In this document: piece by piece, positions 50,683 through 59,674 of the stretch
Position numbering within the stretch: position 1 is the first letter of the stretch
How the letters are laid out: each line of letters opens with the position of its first letter
Source: Candidatus Bathyanammoxibius amoris
GTDB taxonomy: Bacteria > Planctomycetota > Brocadiia > Brocadiales > Bathyanammoxibiaceae
DNA length: 64,000 nt
NCBI GenBank assembly: GCA_024451685.1
Contig: JAMXCW010000006.1
Coordinates: forward strand, 69,218-133,217
Reading direction: 5' to 3'
The notes under the pieces: generated by a model
Told to the model about the DNA's origin: nothing
Database searches by the model: none
Seen by the model: only the letters and a program-made list of their open reading frames with translations
Translations under genes and position numbers: made by a program

Positions 50683-51489
50683 TCAGGCGTTCCTTAATAT
50701 CTCCAGGTACCGGCCGAACTTGCCCTTCATCGTATTTCTCATAAAACCGACCAGCACCTTTACCTCTGGAGAGAGGCCCCCCTGTCCTTCAAGCTCGTCA
50801 AGGACCATGCTCTGGTCCAGGGCCTCCGTCTGACGAAAGATCTTTTGAAAGGCCTCTTTTATGGATTTTATCTGCTCCTGGGAGAAATTCACCCTCTCAA
50901 GACCGACTATGTTGATCTGGCGTACACGTGAAGGGTTCCCCTCTACAAGCGTGAAAGGAGGTACGTCCTGCACGATCCTCGTAAGGCCGCCTACGTAGGC
51001 ATGCTGGCCTATCGTGGCAAAAGGCTGTACCCCTACCAGACCCATAAGCTTCGCGTTACTTTCCACCTTCACATGACCGCCTAAAAGGACATTGTTTGCC
51101 AGGAGCACGCCGTTTTCAATCTCACAGTCGTGCGCGATATGCGCACAGGCCATAAACAGGTTGTCGTTACCTATCCTGGTTATGCCGCCGCCTACCGCTG
51201 TACCTGTATTTATAGTTACACACTCTCTTATAACGTTGCGGTCGCCTATCTCAAGTCTTGTGTCTTCACCCCCGTGCTTTAGGTCCTGAGGTTCCGTGCC
51301 CAGGGCCGTCCCGGGAAATACAGTGTTATCCTTACCGATAGACGTGTGTCCGGTTACAGTAACATTGTTTTTTATGACGGTTCCATTGTCAATCTTTACA
51401 TGCTCGTCAATTAGGGAAAATGCTCCTACTTCAACGCTTCCGTCCAACTCTGCTTTGAGATGTACCTGGGCCGCCGGGTGTATATTCAT
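50683..51489 (-). CDS. lpxA: UDP-N-acetylglucosamine O-acyltransferase (LpxA)
   Basis: A 268 aa left-handed beta-helix acyltransferase, the first step of lipid A synthesis. Hexapeptide repeats fill residues ~1-185 (HPAAQVHLKAELDGSVEVGAFSLID); the catalytic His lies in the NLFMACAHIAHDCEIENG segment, and the C-terminal helices are full length. It overlaps lpxC by 4 bp. Confidence 0.95.
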   Translation of the reverse strand: MNIHPAAQVHLKAELDGSVEVGAFSLIDEHVKIDNGTVIKNNVTVTGHTSIGKDNTVFPGTALGTEPQDLKHGGEDTRLEIGDRNVIRECVTINTGTAVGGGITRIGNDNLFMACAHIAHDCEIENGVLLANNVLLGGHVKVESNAKLMGLVGVQPFATIGQHAYVGGLTRIVQDVPPFTLVEGNPSRVRQINIVGLERVNFSQEQIKSIKEAFQKIFRQTEALDQSMVLDELEGQGGLSPEVKVLVGFMRNTMKGKFGRYLEILRNA

Positions 51490-52391
51490 GCCTTTACGTC
51501 TGCGGTTTTAGAGAAAGAACTCTCGGCCTGAGCAAGTTCGACTATTTTCCTGGCCAGGAGGACATTGAGGGAATGTCCGGAACGAGTACAAGTGATTCGT
51601 GCCCTGATGTCCAGACCTGTCAGATAGAGGTCCCCAACCAGGTCAAGGAGCTTATGCCTGACGCTCTCTTCGGCAAAGCGAAGGGTCGCCTGTTTTCTTT
51701 CTATCGGCGTCGAGGCCGTACCGTCTTCGTTTATCAGAAAACTGTTTTCTTCTGTAACGCCCCTTCCAAGTCCCAGTCTGATGAATTCTTCCACGCCGCT
51801 TGACAGGCAAAACGTCCTGGCCGGAGCGATCTGCCGGGAAAAAGCGTCTTCTGTAACGGAGAAGGCGTACGATTGCCTGAGCACCGACTTGTCTCCAAAA
51901 TCCAGGTGATAGGAAAGCTCCAGACCCTTGTCGTGTGGGATGGCAATAATCCTTGCCTCCTTGTCTTCAAGGGTGATCGTGCGGTAAAGCGTAAAAACCT
52001 GCCTCGGGGCATTATGGTTGACAATACCGGCTTCCCTGATCAGCCGTACAAAGACGAGGGAGCTGCCGTCACCGGCTGGCATCTCCCTTCCCGTCATCTC
52101 TACCAGTATATTATCAACGCCCAGGCCATAGACTGACGCCATGAAATGCTCGACACCCTCTACCTCAACCCCGTCCTTGGCGAGCAGGATGCGCCTCTTG
52201 TGGTCCTTAACACTCTCCACACTGGCGGGTACGGAAGGTGAATCCGGAAGGTCTACCCTTCTGAACCGTATTCCCGTATTGGGTGGCTGGGGTACCAGCC
52301 TGATGGTGACCTCTTGGCCGTGAAATAGACCACAACCACGGTATTCCACCTCACGCTTGATCGTTTTTTGCTCTTGACGGGATTCTGTCAC
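51486..52391 (-). CDS. lpxC: UDP-3-O-acyl-GlcNAc deacetylase (LpxC)
   Basis: A 301 aa zinc deacetylase, the committed step of lipid A synthesis. Zinc ligands: His82 (VEHFMAS), His246 and Asp250 (HKLLDLVGD); catalytic His273 (SGHSLN). The EMPAGDGSS segment holds the Glu/Asp near the zinc. A stand-alone enzyme, not the LpxC-FabZ fusion of some phyla. Confidence 0.97.
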   Translation of the reverse strand: MTESRQEQKTIKREVEYRGCGLFHGQEVTIRLVPQPPNTGIRFRRVDLPDSPSVPASVESVKDHKRRILLAKDGVEVEGVEHFMASVYGLGVDNILVEMTGREMPAGDGSSLVFVRLIREAGIVNHNAPRQVFTLYRTITLEDKEARIIAIPHDKGLELSYHLDFGDKSVLRQSYAFSVTEDAFSRQIAPARTFCLSSGVEEFIRLGLGRGVTEENSFLINEDGTASTPIERKQATLRFAEESVRHKLLDLVGDLYLTGLDIRARITCTRSGHSLNVLLARKIVELAQAESSFSKTADVKA

Positions 52392-52394
52392 ACC

Positions 52395-52958
52395 TTATAA
52401 CCTCTCGTTCAAGTACTCAACAACCATGTCGGTGATGTCCAGGCTCTCGGAAAAGTATAGAACCGCTGCCATCCCTATCTTGAGCCTCAGTTCCATGAGG
52501 TCCCCACTCTTCGGATTAATTTCTTCTTTCTTTAATATGAGGTCAAAGCCTTCTTCCTTACCTACCTCATCTATTGCATCAGTTATATCCTGAAAGAGTT
52601 CTTCGTAGTACTCCCTCTCCTTTTCTCCGAGGTTCTTCCTGGCAACATCTTCTTCCAATTGAAGGTAGAGGGCCTTCTTTTCCATCTCAACCCCCAGCTC
52701 CTTCCTGGCCTCACTGCCTCTTTCGAGGAGCTGCATCTCCTCCCTCAGGGCCATCAGATCGTCCTGTTTCTCCATGAGGAGTTCTTCCTCACGGGCCTTC
52801 AACTCCTTGAAGCTCTCCTCCATTTCCGTCCGCTTTTCATATCGCTCGAAGACGTCATTGAGCTTCACAACGCCTATGGTAAGCCCCTCTGCAGATACGA
52901 TAACGGGAAAAACGATAACTGCTGCAAAAAGCACAAGTACGTATTTGCAAAGCTTCAT
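52395..52958 (-). CDS. OmpH/Skp-family periplasmic chaperone
   Basis: A 187 aa protein with a signal peptide (residues ~1-23, VIVSAEG), then the Skp/OmpH pattern: GVVKLNDVFERYEKRTE, a long charged coiled coil (45-120), and FDLILKKEE...LYFSESLDITDMVVEYLNERL at the end. It guards outer-membrane proteins on their way to BamA. It starts 30 bp after bamA, the usual order. Confidence 0.92.
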   Translation of the reverse strand: MKLCKYVLVLFAAVIVFPVIVSAEGLTIGVVKLNDVFERYEKRTEMEESFKELKAREEELLMEKQDDLMALREEMQLLERGSEARKELGVEMEKKALYLQLEEDVARKNLGEKEREYYEELFQDITDAIDEVGKEEGFDLILKKEEINPKSGDLMELRLKIGMAAVLYFSESLDITDMVVEYLNERL

Positions 52959-52988
52959 GCGCCTTTTTCCTTTCTAAAAAAGTTTCTA

Positions 52989-55340
52989 CTAGTCAGCTCC
53001 ACCAATGTTAATGTTTACAAACTTGGTAGTGTCTGTCGGCTGCTTCTTAACGACGAAGCCAAAGTCGACACCAAGGCTCATACGCCCGAACAGGGGCAGT
53101 GTAAACCGCAGGCCGGGACCTACGGATACCCGCATGTCATCAAAACCAATGTCCGTGGTACCCACCGCGGCCTTTCCCACATCTACGAAAAATACCCCTT
53201 TAAGCATATTCTTGTAAAGGGGAAAAGAGTCTTCAATACTATAAATTATCAGCGAGTCTCCACCCACCGTCTCACCCGTTGCCTTGTCGACCGGTCCTGC
53301 ACCACGATATGTAAAACCCCTGATAGACCCTGTGCCTCCTGCAAAGAACCGCTCAAAAATGGGGACTTCCTCTTTCGAAAGCGACGTTACCATGCCAAGG
53401 GTGAACTTCAAACCCAGGACATGGCTCCCCAACAGTTCGGAGTCCCATATCTTATAATATTTTTTTGCAGAAAGTACAAATCTTGTCACGTCAACGTCCA
53501 AGCCCGACACCCCGACGTCGCCATCCAATATGTGGCCCTTAACGGGAGACCTTATGGGGCTTCGCGTGTCCCAGATGGACCTTACGTTTATCCCCAGCTT
53601 CTTCCTTGACCCCTTTGATTCTAATATTACTTTGGCCGCGGTTGGTTTTACATTCCGTATCTCAATGTCCTCGAATTCAGGAGAAACGGAAATGCTGAGG
53701 TTGTGCTTAATCATCCTTCCCAGTGTAAAACGAGTTCCCTGTCTGGACTCGTCATAGTGCTGCCAACTCCTTGTATAGAAAAAGACGCTTCCCCCGGCGG
53801 AATAAACCGAATCGAAGACAGAGGGATTGGTTAGAGAAATAATTGCCTCGGTCCTCTTCAACCCCGGGCTCAACTTCATGTTAAATATTTGACCCGCGCC
53901 CCGGAAGGCGTCACCCGACAAAAAGTCGTGCAGGTTCTTGGGGAAATCGAGGGCGTTAAAGTTGTTATCGGTATAAGAAATATCTCCGAATAAACCCGAA
54001 TTCACTCCAAACCCGCCGCCGAACCTTAATACGCCCGTCCGTCCCTCCGTCACGTCTACGATGATGTTTGCACGGTCGGGTTGCGAACCCTGTTCGCTCA
54101 ACATGTTTACCGGCATTGGCGCCTGCCTGTCAAAGTATCCGGTCGCCATCAATTTCTCGTGGCTGTCGCGGATCTTTACCGTGTCAAACCTGTCGCCGGG
54201 AAAGAACGTCAACTCCCTCCTTATAACATGGTCCTCTGTCTTTTCGTTGCCCCTTATCTTGATTTCTTCTATGTAATGCCGCTGTCCTTCTTTTATTTCA
54301 TATACCAAGTCCAGGTTTGCCCCGACTGAGCTGAAGAGCTTTTTGGGAATCACCCTGGCGTTAACGAACCCTTGTTCACCGTACTGTGTTCTTAGGCTTC
54401 TAGTGTCTTCCTCCATAACCGGCGGCAGAAAGGGTCCGCCGGCATAAAGTATCATATCGTCAAGAAGCGCCTCGGTAGAGTAGAGCCTGTTGCCCTTAAC
54501 CTCTATCTTATTTACGTAGTATCTTTCTCCTTCATCTATGATAAAGGTGACGATGGCCTGTTCCTTGCCTTTATCATAGGTTAACTTTCCGCCAACACTT
54601 ACGTCCAACCACCCTTTATCAATATAATAATCTTTCAGCCTCTCCTTGTCCTCGTTGAATTTTTCTTTGTCGAAAATGCCTTTGAACAGGAAACTGGGGA
54701 AGCGCCTCCTGCGCGTCTTTATTTGTTTATTGAGCTTTTTGCCAGTGATAGATCTGTTGCCTTCGAACGCCACCTTTCTTACGGTTACCCTGGGGCCCTC
54801 ACTTATGTCATAGATTACCTCTACGTCGCGATCGACTTTCTTGACCGTGCTGCTGACTTTTACAAACTGGAATCCTTTGTCTAGATAAAGCTCCTTTATT
54901 CTGTCCTCGCCAAGTTTTACGAGGTAACGTTTCAGGTAGTCTCTTTCTCTAAACTCAAGGACGTTCTCCAGCTTGCCGGTCTTCATCTCGTCATTGCCGT
55001 CAAATATAATGGCTTTAATTACCGGCCGTTCCGTTACCAAAAAAGTGAGTTTGACGCCCTCCGGCACATCTTCTAAAATTACTTCGACATCGTCGAAGTA
55101 GCCCATTGCCCATATACTGGAGACGTCCTGTGATACTACCTCCGGGCTGTACAGGTCTCCTTCCCTGAGTTGTATCGACCCTTTTATAGCGGCCGTGCCT
55201 ATTCGCTTGTTGCCTCTTATGTCTATCTGCCGTATAATTCTTCCTTTTTCCGCCTCCTGGGCCTGAACCAGTCCCCCGTAGATGAGGCAAAAGACAAATA
55301 TAGAAGCAACGGCAAGGTTTCTAACCCCGGGATAAGCCAT
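52989..55340 (-). CDS. bamA: Outer-membrane assembly factor BamA
   Basis: A 783 aa Omp85 protein with a signal peptide (ending VQAQE at ~28), five POTRA domains (~30-430: IDIRGNKRIGTAAIKGSI, IIFDGNDEMKTGKLENVL, VAFEGNRSITGKKLNK, IEVKGNRLYSTEALLDD, IKIRGNEKTEDHVIRRE) and a C-terminal beta-barrel with the RGF signature (GTGSIRGFTYRGAGP). It inserts beta-barrel proteins in the outer membrane, so this organism has a true one. Confidence 0.97.
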   Translation of the reverse strand: MAYPGVRNLAVASIFVFCLIYGGLVQAQEAEKGRIIRQIDIRGNKRIGTAAIKGSIQLREGDLYSPEVVSQDVSSIWAMGYFDDVEVILEDVPEGVKLTFLVTERPVIKAIIFDGNDEMKTGKLENVLEFRERDYLKRYLVKLGEDRIKELYLDKGFQFVKVSSTVKKVDRDVEVIYDISEGPRVTVRKVAFEGNRSITGKKLNKQIKTRRRRFPSFLFKGIFDKEKFNEDKERLKDYYIDKGWLDVSVGGKLTYDKGKEQAIVTFIIDEGERYYVNKIEVKGNRLYSTEALLDDMILYAGGPFLPPVMEEDTRSLRTQYGEQGFVNARVIPKKLFSSVGANLDLVYEIKEGQRHYIEEIKIRGNEKTEDHVIRRELTFFPGDRFDTVKIRDSHEKLMATGYFDRQAPMPVNMLSEQGSQPDRANIIVDVTEGRTGVLRFGGGFGVNSGLFGDISYTDNNFNALDFPKNLHDFLSGDAFRGAGQIFNMKLSPGLKRTEAIISLTNPSVFDSVYSAGGSVFFYTRSWQHYDESRQGTRFTLGRMIKHNLSISVSPEFEDIEIRNVKPTAAKVILESKGSRKKLGINVRSIWDTRSPIRSPVKGHILDGDVGVSGLDVDVTRFVLSAKKYYKIWDSELLGSHVLGLKFTLGMVTSLSKEEVPIFERFFAGGTGSIRGFTYRGAGPVDKATGETVGGDSLIIYSIEDSFPLYKNMLKGVFFVDVGKAAVGTTDIGFDDMRVSVGPGLRFTLPLFGRMSLGVDFGFVVKKQPTDTTKFVNINIGGAD

Positions 55341-55352
55341 CCCATGCCTTTT

Positions 55353-56699
55353 TCAATAATCATCTTCTTGTGAAATAGCGGCGCTCTCAAAACGCATGCA
55401 CTCCGTGAGAAAAGTAAGGCGCACGGCACCCGTAGGGCCGTTCCTCTGCTTGGCTATGATTAGCTCCGCATCTTTCGGGTTCTTTTTATCCGGAAAATAG
55501 TGCCCCTCACGGTGAAGCAGCAGGACAATGTCTGCGTCCTGCTCGATGGAGCCGGATTCTCTCAGGTCGGACATCCGCGGCCTGCGGTCCTCACGCATCT
55601 CGACGGCACGGTTGAGCTGGGAGACGGCAATGACCGGTATCTTCAGCTCCATGGCGAGTGTCTTCAGCCCCCTGGAGATTACAGATATCTCCTGCTGGCG
55701 GTTCTCCGCGCCCCGGGACTCCATCAGCTGGAGATAATCCACCACCAACAATTTTATGTCGTGTTGGACCTTCATGCGGCGGGCCTTCGCCCTCAGGGCC
55801 ATTATTGAGAGCCCTCCCTGGGCGTCGTCGATAAACATCTTTGCCGGTGAGAGTTTCTCGGCGGCCGCAGTAAGTTTACCCCACTCCTCATTCTGTAAAC
55901 CGCCTTTGCGCATTTTGTGGGTGTTCAACCGCGCGTACGAACACAGCATGTTTTGTGCTATCTGCTCCGCAGACATCTCAAGGGTGAACAACGCCACAGG
56001 CAGCTTCTCCACCGTGCCCACGTGTTGCATTATGTTTAAAACAAGACTTGACTTGCCCATACTCGGCCTACCTGCTACAACCAGCAATTGTGAGGGCTGG
56101 AGTCCGCAGGTCAGGTCGTCCAGGTCATAAAAACCGGTGCCCACTCCCGTAAGCCTGCCCTTTCTGTCATTTATCTTTTCCAGCCTGTCAAAGGTGTCAC
56201 GCAGCAGGTCTGCGATGTGGACGGTGGTGGAGGCATGTTTCTTTTCCGCAACGTTAAATATCAGCCTTTCTGATTTATCAAGCAGCGTATCGACGTCATC
56301 TCTATTCTTATACGTCTCTTTCTGTATCTCAACGGCGGCTTCAACAAGGCCCCTCTTTATGGCATTATCCCGTATGATGTGGGCATAGTACTCCGCGTTG
56401 GCAACAGCAGGTACCGATTCCTCCAGTTCCATCAGGTAGTCGCGTCCGCCCACAACCTCGAGTTTTCCGCGTCTTTCAAGCTCGTCTTTCAGGAGGACCA
56501 GGTCTACGGCCTGGTTCCTGTCATAAAGGTCCACAACGGTCTGAAAGATTTCCCTGTGGGGGGTTTTACAAAAGCTCTCCGCCGTAAGACATTCAAGCGC
56601 GGTGTCTACAACCGTATTGTCAATGAGCATAGCCCCCAGGAGGCTGACCTCGGCCTCAATACTCTGAGGAGGCTTTCCTTCCAGAGTTTGCACTGCCAC
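55353..56699 (-). CDS. dnaB: Replicative DNA helicase
   Basis: A 448 aa DnaB. The N-terminal domain (PPQSIEAEVSLLGAMLID) and the RecA-like motor with Walker A GRPSMGKSSLV, Walker B LLVVDYLQLM and the DLRESGSIEQDADIVLLLHRE motif are complete. It follows rplI, as in the common rpsF-ssb-rpsR-rplI-dnaB order. No intein. Confidence 0.98.
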   Translation of the reverse strand: MAVQTLEGKPPQSIEAEVSLLGAMLIDNTVVDTALECLTAESFCKTPHREIFQTVVDLYDRNQAVDLVLLKDELERRGKLEVVGGRDYLMELEESVPAVANAEYYAHIIRDNAIKRGLVEAAVEIQKETYKNRDDVDTLLDKSERLIFNVAEKKHASTTVHIADLLRDTFDRLEKINDRKGRLTGVGTGFYDLDDLTCGLQPSQLLVVAGRPSMGKSSLVLNIMQHVGTVEKLPVALFTLEMSAEQIAQNMLCSYARLNTHKMRKGGLQNEEWGKLTAAAEKLSPAKMFIDDAQGGLSIMALRAKARRMKVQHDIKLLVVDYLQLMESRGAENRQQEISVISRGLKTLAMELKIPVIAVSQLNRAVEMREDRRPRMSDLRESGSIEQDADIVLLLHREGHYFPDKKNPKDAELIIAKQRNGPTGAVRLTFLTECMRFESAAISQEDDY

Positions 56700-56750
56700 A
56701 ATTCTCCCCCCTTCACGTACAACAAGCTTACCGTTAAATATACAACGCTA

Positions 56751-57200
56751 TTATTCTTCTTCTTTCACTACAAAGAGCTTAACCTGCGTCTTTATCCCCG
56801 GGTAAAGGTCAAGGGTTACGTCGTAAGTGCCACATTCCTTTATGTGCTCTTCCAGGCGTACAAAGTCTTCTTCCACGGAGTAGCCCCTGCGAACAAGCTC
56901 TTCGGCGATACCGGCAGGGGTAACGGAACCAAAGAGACGGCCCTCTTCATGGGCCTTGGCGGCGATACTGAATTCAAACCCGGCCAGCTCTTTTGCAAGT
57001 TTACCCAACCCCTCTTTGGCGAGTTTTGTATTCAGCGCCTCTTTCCTTTTCCGTATCTCCACTTCTTTGGCGTTGGCGGAGGTTGCCGTAGTGGCAAATC
57101 CCTTGGGGAAGAGGAAATTGCGGGCATATCCGTCTGCAACGGCTACCACGTCACCCATGCTTCCCAATTTCTCTATGTTCTTTCTCAGTAGTACTTTCAT
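56751..57200 (-). CDS. rplI: Ribosomal protein L9
   Basis: A 149 aa L9: MKVLLRKNIEKLGSMGDVVAVADGYARNFLFP (N-terminal rRNA-binding part), long central helix and C-terminal domain. Follows rpsR by 19 bp. Confidence 0.97.
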   Translation of the reverse strand: MKVLLRKNIEKLGSMGDVVAVADGYARNFLFPKGFATTATSANAKEVEIRKRKEALNTKLAKEGLGKLAKELAGFEFSIAAKAHEEGRLFGSVTPAGIAEELVRRGYSVEEDFVRLEEHIKECGTYDVTLDLYPGIKTQVKLFVVKEEE

Positions 57201-57219
57201 GCATAATACTCCAAAAAAG

Positions 57220-57471
57220 CTAGGCCGTGTACGGCAGCAGGGCCATAAAACGCGCCCTCTTTATGGCGCTCTTGGCGGCACGCTGGTGCGTGGCACAGTT
57301 GCCCGTACGTTTACGGGAAAACAGCTTCCCCTGTGTGGCGACAAGCTTCTGGATGTTGGTCAGGTCTTTGTAGTCTATTTCCTCCATATGCATCCTGCAG
57401 AATCGGCACTTTTTTGCATAAACGTACCTTCTCTTTTGCGGTCTGGACTTGGTTTTCCGTCTCATCTTCAT
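57220..57471 (-). CDS. rpsR: Ribosomal protein S18
   Basis: An 83 aa S18 with CRFCRMHMEEIDYKD and LVATQGKLFSRKRTGNCATHQRA. It keeps the Cys set (CxxC and a later Cys) of the zinc-binding form. Starts 3 bp after ssb. Confidence 0.97.
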   Translation of the reverse strand: MKMRRKTKSRPQKRRYVYAKKCRFCRMHMEEIDYKDLTNIQKLVATQGKLFSRKRTGNCATHQRAAKSAIKRARFMALLPYTA

Positions 57472-57474
57472 CGT

Positions 57475-57894
57475 TTAAAAAGGTATCTCCTCTTCACTAA
57501 TGTCGTCTTTTGGAGCGGAACCGCCCTCCGGCTGGGTTGCGCCGGCTGGGCTGCCGCGCTTCTTGGTCTGCCCGATAAACTGAAAGTCTTCGGCCACGAC
57601 TCTCAAGGCGCTTCGCTTCTGGCCGTCTTTGGACTCCCACTGGCTGAACTGAAGACGGCCTTCTACAAAAATAGGGCTGCCTTTAGAAAAGTATTCGCTG
57701 ATTATCTCGGCCCTTTTTCCGAACATGGTTATGTCTACAAAACACACGTCCTCTTTTTTCTCTCCATCCTGCGAGGTCCAGTTTCTTGAAACAGCAACGC
57801 CGAAACTCGCCAGCGCCGTGCCGCTCTGTGTATAACGAAGTTCAGGGTCTCTGGTCAAATTGCCCATCAGAAATACCTTGTTGAGATTGGCCAT
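57475..57894 (-). CDS. ssb: Single-stranded DNA-binding protein
   Basis: A 139 aa SSB: OB fold (1-105, NKVFLMGNLTRDPELRYTQSG) and the acidic tail ending DDISEEEIPF, the partner-binding tip. Lies between rpsF and rpsR. Confidence 0.97.
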   Translation of the reverse strand: MANLNKVFLMGNLTRDPELRYTQSGTALASFGVAVSRNWTSQDGEKKEDVCFVDITMFGKRAEIISEYFSKGSPIFVEGRLQFSQWESKDGQKRSALRVVAEDFQFIGQTKKRGSPAGATQPEGGSAPKDDISEEEIPF

Positions 57895-57912
57895 AACTTG
57901 TCCCCCCTGAAA

Positions 57913-58320
57913 TTATTCTTTAATCCCGGACTCTGCGGAGGTCTTTTTCTCTTCGGTCTCACTGTCACTGGCGGGTTCGCGGGCTTCATCCGCAGATGAC
58001 GATTCCACCACGGGCTTCTGCTCGCCAAGCTCCGGTCTTTTACCGGCCTTAAGGATGAGATTTCTGAGGACGACGTCGGAGAGTTGACAATCACGTCTTA
58101 CCTCCGTAATCGCGCCGACGGGGGCGTCGAAGTAGATTTGCATGTAAGTGCCTCTCCTGTGCCCTTTTATACGGTACGCAAGCTTGCGCTCTCCCCACTT
58201 CTCCGTGCTGATTACCTGGCTGCCCCTCTTTTTTAATATGCCGTGTACATGCTCGACTACACTGTCCCAGTCGCCGGCCTTTGCGTTGTCAATCAAAAAC
58301 ATCGCTTCATAGGTTTTCAA
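57913..58320 (-). CDS. rpsF: Ribosomal protein S6
   Basis: A 135 aa S6: KTYEAMFLIDN, KLAYRIKGHRRGTYMQIYFDAP, then an acidic Glu/Ser-rich C-terminal extension (100-135). In E. coli such a tail is post-translationally glutamylated; here this is only an analogy. Confidence 0.97.
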   Translation of the reverse strand: MKTYEAMFLIDNAKAGDWDSVVEHVHGILKKRGSQVISTEKWGERKLAYRIKGHRRGTYMQIYFDAPVGAITEVRRDCQLSDVVLRNLILKAGKRPELGEQKPVVESSSADEAREPASDSETEEKKTSAESGIKE

Positions 58321-58424
58321 CCCCTAAGTACCTCCTTGCGTAAATAAGATCGTTAATCAACGCTACTATCACGCATGCGCGGTGAGTACCGCACATGGTA
58401 TAAAAACCCGGCATAATCGAAAAA

Positions 58425-58979
58425 CTACCCGCATCTCTTTGTACACTGGTCTATTCCGCCGCGTACCCACTCAATAACGGCTTCACAGGCAGTTTCCACG
58501 GCCTCCTCGGCAACGGCCTCTTCTTTCTTTGGGAATGGTGCCAGTACGTATTCACTCGCTTCGCCCTGGGGAGGAAGCCCGACGCCAATCCTCAGCCGGG
58601 GAAACCCGGTACCGCCCAGGCTCGCAATAATAGACTCCAAGCCCTTGTGTCCTCCGCCGGAGCCTTTGCTCCTTACTCTAAGCTTACCCAGAGGCAGATT
58701 TATATCGTCACAGATTACCATTAAACTCTCTGTACTGCAAGCGTAATGGTCAAGCACTCTTTTGACCGACTGGCCACTCCGGTTCATGTACGTCAGCGGT
58801 TTTACCAGGAGGAGCCTGTCGGTATCAAGCGGTGTTTCCCCGACAAGGGACCTGAACCGCCGCCTGCTTACCTTTATGCCGAAATGCCCGGCCAACCTGT
58901 CGACAACCGCAAACCCCAGGTTGTGCCTCGTTTCAGTATACTTCTCCCCTGGATTTCCCAAACCTACGAGAATTTTCAT
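58425..58979 (-). CDS. pth: Peptidyl-tRNA hydrolase
   Basis: A 184 aa Pth: GLGNPGEKYTETRHNLGF (catalytic His), PLTYMNRSGQSV and CDDINLPLGKLRVRSKGSGGGHKGLESI (catalytic Asp and substrate loop). Frees tRNA from dropped-off peptidyl-tRNA. It lies 10 bp after rplY. Confidence 0.97.
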   Translation of the reverse strand: MKILVGLGNPGEKYTETRHNLGFAVVDRLAGHFGIKVSRRRFRSLVGETPLDTDRLLLVKPLTYMNRSGQSVKRVLDHYACSTESLMVICDDINLPLGKLRVRSKGSGGGHKGLESIIASLGGTGFPRLRIGVGLPPQGEASEYVLAPFPKKEEAVAEEAVETACEAVIEWVRGGIDQCTKRCG

Positions 58980-58989
58980 TAAGAGGGCC

Positions 58990-59652
58990 TTATGACTTTT
59001 TTTCCTCTTTCTCCCCCTCCTCTTCCTTGGCCTTCTTCACAATCACCTCCGGCTCTTTACCCGACACCACTTCTTCTTCCACCACAGGCGCCTCCTCTTC
59101 CTTTACTACGACCATCTTAACTTGAGCCACAGTTATGTTCAGGTCGTCATGGACTATCTTTACGCCGGAAGGAAGCTCCGTATCCTTTAACGCCAGGTTG
59201 TCCCCGATTTCAAGCTTTGATACGTCCAGGGTCAGCTTCTCAGGTATTGCCGCGGGCAGGCACTTCACCTCGACCGTCCTCAGTATCTGGTCCAGTACGC
59301 CGCCCTGTGTGACGCCGACCGGGGTGCCGCGCAGCTCTATGGCAACCTCTACGGTGACCTCTTCATCCATGGCGACACGAATAAAATCGGCATGGAGTAC
59401 ATTGTCACCAAAGGTGTCATACTGCGTCTCCTTTAAGAGCGCGTTTTGCTCTTTATCGTCACAACGGATGAGAAACATCTTGGCGCCTGTTTGCATGGCT
59501 TCCCTAAAATCCTTCTCAGGGACAGAGATGGCCAGGGTCTCCTCTTTGTGTCCGTATATGACTGCCGGCATCTTACCCTCTTTTCTCAATTTGTGAACGG
59601 CGCGCGTCCCGACTTGAGTCCTTATTTCCACCTGCAGAACAGGATTTGCCAT
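58990..59652 (-). CDS. rplY: Ribosomal protein L25 (CTC form)
   Basis: A 220 aa L25 of the long CTC type: N-terminal 5S-rRNA-binding part (QVEIRTQVGTRAVHKLRKEGKMPAVIYGHK), beta-rich C-terminal domain, and a Glu/Lys tail (185-220). Between prs and pth as in many bacteria. Confidence 0.97.
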   Translation of the reverse strand: MANPVLQVEIRTQVGTRAVHKLRKEGKMPAVIYGHKEETLAISVPEKDFREAMQTGAKMFLIRCDDKEQNALLKETQYDTFGDNVLHADFIRVAMDEEVTVEVAIELRGTPVGVTQGGVLDQILRTVEVKCLPAAIPEKLTLDVSKLEIGDNLALKDTELPSGVKIVHDDLNITVAQVKMVVVKEEEAPVVEEEVVSGKEPEVIVKKAKEEEGEKEEKKS

Positions 59653-59674
59653 TTACCGCTACCTCCTTCTAAAA

